A DNA stretch of 64,000 nt from Paraescarpia echinospica (lineage: Eukaryota; Annelida; Polychaeta; Sabellida; Siboglinidae): NCBI GenBank assembly GCA_020002185.1, contig CM034541.1, positions 46,759,793-46,823,792 of the forward strand, written 5' to 3'. Within the stretch, counting starts at the first letter, position 1, and every line of letters begins with the position of its first letter. Made by a program: the position numbers and the translations under genes. Shown here one piece after another: positions 59,327 to 64,000 of the stretch. The notes beneath the pieces were generated by a model, which had not been told where the DNA came from, did not search any database, and was given only the letters and a program-made list of their open reading frames with translations.

Positions 59327-60095
59327 AGAGTGAAATTAAGTGCATAGTCGATAAATTTGTACCCTTCAAAAAACAAGGAAAACGGTCCAAAAAGAAACAC
59401 TTATCGAAAGAAGCCATTAGAAAAATTAAGTATAAACAAAAGATGTGGAAGTCATATAGATGTACTGGAAATGATGAAGACTACAACAGTTATAAAGAAG
59501 CACTTAACCAAGCTACAGCTGAAATTAGACATTCAAAGAGAAGCTATGAACAACAATTAGCTAGTAATATAAAACATGACAGCAAGAGTTTTTATGCGTA
59601 TGTTCGAAGCAAACAGAAAGTTCAAGATAAGGTCGGTCCTCTAGAAGATAGTGCTGGAAATATAATATCAGAGGGATTCTTAATGAAGACCTGAAGAAGA
59701 CCTGAAGACCTGAATGAGTACTTTAGTTCAGTGTTTACCAGGGAAGATATTAGTTCACTGCCAGTACCAGAGGCTAAGTTCAAGGGGGCAGATTCAGACT
59801 ATTTAGGACAATTAATTGTAACCCCGGAAATGGTAGCTAAGAAAATAAGGGCTATGAAGGATAATAAATCACCTGGAGTGGATGGTATTCCACCCAAACT
59901 ACTATTGGAAATTGTAGAACAAATTGGCATAAAGCTTGCAACAGTTTTCAACTTGTCATTAGAAGAGGGAGTGGTTCCTTTAGAATGGAAAGAAGCAAAC
60001 ATTATATCGTTATTCAAAACAGGTTCGAGAAACAAGTCAGAGAACTATAGACCAGTGAGTTTAACATCAGTGATTTGTAAATTATTGATGTTAAA
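59327..60095 (+). pseudogene. CR1-like RT, N-terminal part
   Basis: A Lys-rich linker in broken frames (KKHLSKEAIRKIKYKQKMW) leads to VTPEMVAKKIRAMKDNKSPG, VDGIPPKLLLE, WKEANIISLFKTGSRNKSEN and YRPVSLTSVICKLL. It breaks off at 60085-60095, before the catalytic FADD block. Confidence 0.78.
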
Positions 60096-60228
60096 CAGGC
60101 GGGCTGGATACACATAGATAAAAGGGTGGGACTATCGATATGCCAAAGGGCTTCCTTGTCCACCTGCCACCTAGAGTTAATTATCTGGGTGGCAATCTTG
60201 TTAAATTCTTGTTAAATATATCCAGCCC
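60060..60228. repeat. Inverted repeats at the LINE junction
   Basis: TTTAACATCA (60060-60069, inside the RT coding sequence) is followed by its reverse complement TGATGTTAAA (60086-60095) exactly where coding similarity ends. Next, GGGCTGGATA (60101-60110) has its reverse complement at 60219-60228. Confidence 0.85.
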
Positions 60229-61245
60229 TTCTGAGGTATGTGTCGATTTTATTTTTAACCATATTCACACTACTAGCACCCACACAATCATCAGATAATC
60301 TGTTCCATTCATTCACAGTCCTTTGTGAAAATGAGAACTTTCTTACGTATAATCTACACTGCTCCTTTACTAATGTAACTTCATGTCCTCTAGTCTTTCT
60401 ATCTTTCTTAACTAAAAAAACATATTTCTATCAATATTTTCATAACCATTCAATATTTTAAACACTTTTATCTGATCTCCTCTCAACCTCCTGGTCTCTA
60501 GTGTTGTTAAACGACATTCTTTTAGGCGTTTTTCATAACTAAGATCCCTAAGTTTTGATATCATTTCAGTCGGTCTCCTCCGTACTCTTTCTAGCATACC
60601 TATGTCCTTCTTGCGGTATGGCCTCCACGCTTCTATACAATATTCTAAATGAGGCCTAACTACTGTTTTGTACAGCGGTATTATTAGTTCTTTTTCTTTA
60701 TATGCTATATTTCGTCTAATCAATCCAAGGATTTGATTTCCTTTTGAAGCTGCAATTCTACACTGCTCTGAAACCTTCATGTCAGCACTAATTGTCAGCC
60801 CTAAGTCTTTTTCTTTTACATTAGTACTTAGTACAGTTCCCCCCATTGTATATTCTACATATTCGTTCCCATGTCCTGTGTGAAGGCATTTACATTTCCC
60901 AAAATTTAACAACATTTGCCAATTTTCAGACCATTTGATCAACCTGTCAAAATCATCTTGTAAATGCTGTCTATCTCCATCACTTTTAATTCTTCTAAAC
61001 ACTTTTGTATCATCTGCAAATTTCAACACCTTGCTAGCTATATCATCGTCCAAATCGTTTGTATATATTAAGAATAATATAGATCCCAGTACTTATCCCT
61101 GTGGAACCCCTCTCAAAACTGATTTTCAGTTTGAAGCCTCCCCATCAACAACTACCCGTTGTCTTCTGTCAATCAACCATTTTTCTATCCAGTTAATTAT
61201 ACCATTTCCTATGCCATGGGCCTTTAGTTTAAGCAGTAATCTTTA
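60096..61245 (-). mobile_element. CR1-like LINE, 3' half, inverted
   Basis: On the minus strand from RLLLKLKAHGIGNGI (61240) through GVPQG, a stop replacing Ser of QGSVLG, ILFLIYTNDLD, KFADDTKVFRR (active site intact), LIKWSENWQMLLNFGKCKCL, KDLGLTISADMK, PHLEYCIEAWRPY and RRRPTEMISKLRDLSYEKRL to a stop near 60412. A 3' UTR then extends to about 60100. It supplies almost exactly the part missing from 58100-60095, with only some 60 RT codons absent between the halves. Confidence 0.8.
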
Positions 61246-61249
61246 AAAC

Positions 61250-61735
61250 CACGTATTTAAAAATTAGCCAATCAGGACGTCAAGTTGGGTCACGCGACAG
61301 CTAGCAGTTCAAGAACAAAAAGTGCAACTTAAAAAATTGGAATTGGTAGATAAAAATAAAATTATGAACGGAAGTTAATTTCATCCAAATATTTTAGCTC
61401 ACCATCGCACTCAAATTTGACTAAAATGATTTCATAATATTCCTATTCTTTCCCTCTAATTAGATAATTTGAACAACAGTGCATAAAAATGGTTTGTAAA
61501 GACAACTCTTCAGTAGTAATGTTGACCATGTTGATTACACGAGTGAATATCTGTTTGTTACAACATGGAAGTCAGCATTCCATTTAGCCGGGTTTACCAT
61601 TTTGAAAACTACTAGTGGCATGGAACCACTAATTAACTGTGTGTCAAATAAGGGAAAGTGTTTAGGCCAAATAAGAGGAGAGGTAGTACATATTGATTTG
61701 GATTGAATGATATGTTGTAAATGTGACATGCCTGC
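61250..61735 (+). repeat. Diverged 5' fragment of the large repeat
   Basis: Matches 3560-4110 and 16510-16980: gacgtcaagttgggtcacgc, gataatttgaacaacagtgc, gtagtaatgttgaccatgtt and a single 82-bp-type unit at 61636-61720. It abuts the LINE 3' half directly. Confidence 0.8.
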
Positions 61736-62150
61736 CATTTTTGAAATTTTGGCCAACATGTATGTATGTAGCAGTCGTAATTTCTGGAACTGGTGAGATT
61801 TTAACATTCATTGTGTACAAAATAACTACTCTTCGACACGACTTATTATCCACGAAGTGTTCTACTGGCTTATTATCCACGAGGCGACTGAAAAATACAC
61901 TTACTATTTACAGTTCTATAAAGATATTCATACACAAATTTAGAAATCTTAATATTGAGCAGTGTCATACATTTATAGTTTGCAACAAACTTTCCCATGT
62001 ACTAAGCTACCTCTTATTATGGGAGACTTGGAATAAATTTAGATAAACTAGTGCGTCCATTCAACATAAGACATACTTTTGTATTCATAGTTATGGATTG
62101 TGGTAGATTTTGTTATATTCAAGAGTATAACTGTAACAGTAAAAAGTATC
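61736..62150. other. Unassigned sequence
   Basis: A short doublet ttattatccacgaagtgttc / ttattatccacgaggcgact at 61845 and 61870. Nothing else is recognised. Confidence 0.45.
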
Positions 62151-62940
62151 GAACTTGTGTTTTCTTGAGTGTGTTGTTGTTATCCTTATCGATCGTTCCC
62201 TGTCTTCAAGGATGAGTCTGGCTTGGATACGTCGACATTTTCTTTCCTTTCTCTTCTTTCTCTCTTCCTCCTCATTGCGCTTGCACTACTTTCTCTACCA
62301 CCCTTCTCCATTCTCCTCGATCTGTTGCTCTTTTTCTCCATTCCCTTTTCCATCCCTCCAGGTCTCTCTTCACGCAAATCCTCCTATCGCCCTCGTCTTC
62401 TTTATCCCTCCACCCTGTGGGCATCTGCTTTCTTTGCCAACCGTTCTTCTCTCATTCGCTCCACATGTCCTGTTCACTTCAACCGACTTCACCTTCTTAA
62501 AATTTTCTTTTTCATCACCATCCTCCCTCAGCTCTTCCACTCTTCGCTTATCAATTCTCTTTACCCCCGCAATTCTCTTGAGCCAGTTGTTTTCGCACAC
62601 TTGTAACCACTCCTGATTTTCCTCTGTCTTTGCTATAGTTTCTCGACCATACGTGCGATATGTGCCTGTATCCCATCACACCTTTTATTTTTCGCCATGC
62701 ATTCACAATTGCTTGTATTCTCCTGCGAATATATGTCTCTGGTGAGCCATCCCCACATATTGCTCCGCCTAGGTATACACAACGGTCTTTTTATTTTAGT
62801 TTCTTCCCCTCCAGGTGTATTTCCAGCTGTTTGCTTTTTATCTAACCCACAGCACCTCTGTCTTCTCCAGATGCACTTTCAGTCCGTGTTTGCTGAAGAT
62901 ATCATTCCACTATATCAGTTGTTCCTCTAAATATGTTTGT
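62150..62940 (-). pseudogene. Non-LTR reverse transcriptase C-terminal remnant (third LINE family)
   Basis: Minus strand, broken frames: HGLKVHLEKTEVLWV, then YLGGAICGDGSPETYIRRRI, QAIVNAWRKIKGVMG, ENNWLKRIAGVKRIDKRRVE and a Lys/Arg/Glu-rich tail. This matches the post-active-site region of LINE-type RTs (KTEVMWV...YLGG...RRIQAxxNAWRK...WxRRIxGVKRxDRRR). Wording differs from both the RTE and CR1 copies in this window. Stops interrupt it at several places and the RT core is absent. Confidence 0.65.
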
Positions 62941-63623
62941 TATTTATATGAACACGTGGATTTTCAATTTTCATACCCGAAAGTTTAATAATGATAATGT
63001 ATATGGACATATGTGTGTGGGTAGATGGGCATTGGCACTGTTTTATTTGGTTTCGTGGGATAATTGCAGTCGATAATGTGTATTTTGTAAATATGATTTT
63101 GTTGTCATAAGCAGAGAAAATGTTGATCGAATATCATTGTTTGTTTCCGTTGCTGCCTGCAGACTGTTGTCCTGTGTGGTGTTGTATACATTTGGAAAAG
63201 ATATTTGTGTGATGAATAAATCATATCTGTAACTTTTTATCGTTGTCCATTCCTTTTTTGAAGAATTACATATTCCAAAATAGTTATCACGTGTCTACAT
63301 TTAACGGGAGATCACATTAAAACTTACTTAGAAAACCTTGTTCCTTCTTAGCTCCCTGGCAAATACATCCATATGTTGATAACTTTAATACTGTTGATCG
63401 ATTTTGACATTGACCAACATGTGTTGTCTTAATGTGCCTCTGAGCTTGATTTCCAAGGATTTAGGTTGAAACGAAGTTTCCGTATTATTATCATTGCTGA
63501 GTTCGCAAAGTTCTTGAAACCGTACAGCATTACATATATGGGAGTAGTAGTTTGGTCGTCACCCCGTAGATGTGCTTCAATCAACAATATGAATTCCCAC
63601 TTAAAACCAAATGATATATAACG
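62941..63623. other. Unassigned AT-rich sequence
   Basis: No exon or repeat is recognised. Contains one AATAAA at 63215, with no gene to attach it to. Confidence 0.45.
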
Positions 63624-63700
63624 TCAGCGGTTCTTAACAAGTTATGCTGCGACCCAAATAATCTGGTCGCGGTGCTGGCTTGGCAACCCATGCCTTGACA
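63624..63700 (+). mobile_element. hAT-like transposon end
   Basis: CAGCGGTTCTTAACAAGTTA followed by tgctgcgacccaaataatct closely resembles the CAGnGGTTCTTAACCnGTGGGTCGCGACCC start of hAT-type elements. The other end would lie beyond this window or is lost. 63701-64000 shows nothing recognisable. Confidence 0.45.
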
Positions 63701-64000
63701 GAGTTAACTTATGTTTAATGATAACATACATATTGATCCAACAAATACGCACGACATAAATTATAATAATGAGTCAATTGATTCAACTTGTCTGCTGGAC
63801 ATAGAGCTATGTGTCACCAAATCAGCGCTGTTCACTTGTTTGTCAACGTAAAAAAGGACATCCATTTCAACTCAAAAACAAAGACCGTGGACTGAGTCGA
63901 GACTTTCGTACGATTTCCCCAATGTTTAAGGATACAATACAACAGTCCAAAGTGAATCATTCGAATGGAATCCACAGAGCAAAGCAAAAACAGGAAGACC

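Larger units (their letters stand above)
58100..60095 (+). mobile_element. CR1-like LINE, 5' half
   Basis: It carries, in order, an SGNH esterase-type ORF1 end, a partial endonuclease and the first reverse transcriptase motifs, then stops abruptly. The remaining RT and 3' end lie immediately downstream on the opposite strand (60096-61245). Sits in the intron after EGF exon 5. Confidence 0.75.

Overview
The window is animal nuclear DNA, not prokaryotic. It has split genes with GT..AG exon borders, calcium-binding EGF exons that all start and end in phase 1, AATAAA polyadenylation signals, non-LTR retrotransposons of RTE and CR1 type, Tc1/mariner and hAT-like remnants, and very long (CT)n, (GT)n, (GTGA)n and (GGGA)n tracts. 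The gene and repeat mix would fit an invertebrate such as a mollusc or other lophotrochozoan, but nothing here fixes the species. Two 1000-base runs of N (9169-10168 and 53415-54414) are scaffold gaps. Repeats dominate, and most long open frames are read through tandem repeats.

Layout. 1-840: terminal exon and 3' UTR of a PLAT-like gene (copy 1). 3418-9168, 16309-22145 and 38575-46850: three copies (A, B, C) of one large repeat carrying a dead Tc1/mariner transposase. A and B are nearly identical. C is older and has two of its segments blown up into satellites: 84 bp x 36 and 62 bp x 33. A has a third segment amplified (82 bp x about 10). 10169-16205: promoter-like ETS/CRE and octamer motifs, a 4.3-kb composite minisatellite field, a cluster of CTCF-like motifs, and a perfect octamer palindrome. 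22463-27190: a large diverged inverted repeat around a broken integrase-OTU gene, the most unusual structure here. 27190-36050: candidate PLAT-gene exons and a second PLAT terminal exon. That exon is split by a DNA transposon with inverted ends and a 7-bp target duplication, and the transposon is itself filled by an RTE-like LINE. 36885-38480: a tandem duplication built on about 72-bp repeats. 46860-53414: PLAT terminal exon copy 3 (open), inverted duplications, a second RTE copy with an insertion in it, and a frameshifted gene remnant. 54415-58072: a 326-bp tandem array, then five EGF exons. 58100-61245: a CR1-like LINE in two opposed halves. 61250-64000: a fragment of the large repeat, another LINE remnant and a hAT-like end.

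How the genes relate. Only two host loci are well supported. One is a PLAT-domain gene family on the + strand, with three terminal exons of which one is destroyed, plus candidate upstream exons near 28.0, 28.5 and 30.6 kb. The other is a + strand gene with at least five cbEGF exons whose remaining exons lie outside the window or in the gap. Joining of the PLAT exons is not proven, because exon phases do not all agree. All similarities were judged by eye; no alignment or database search was run.
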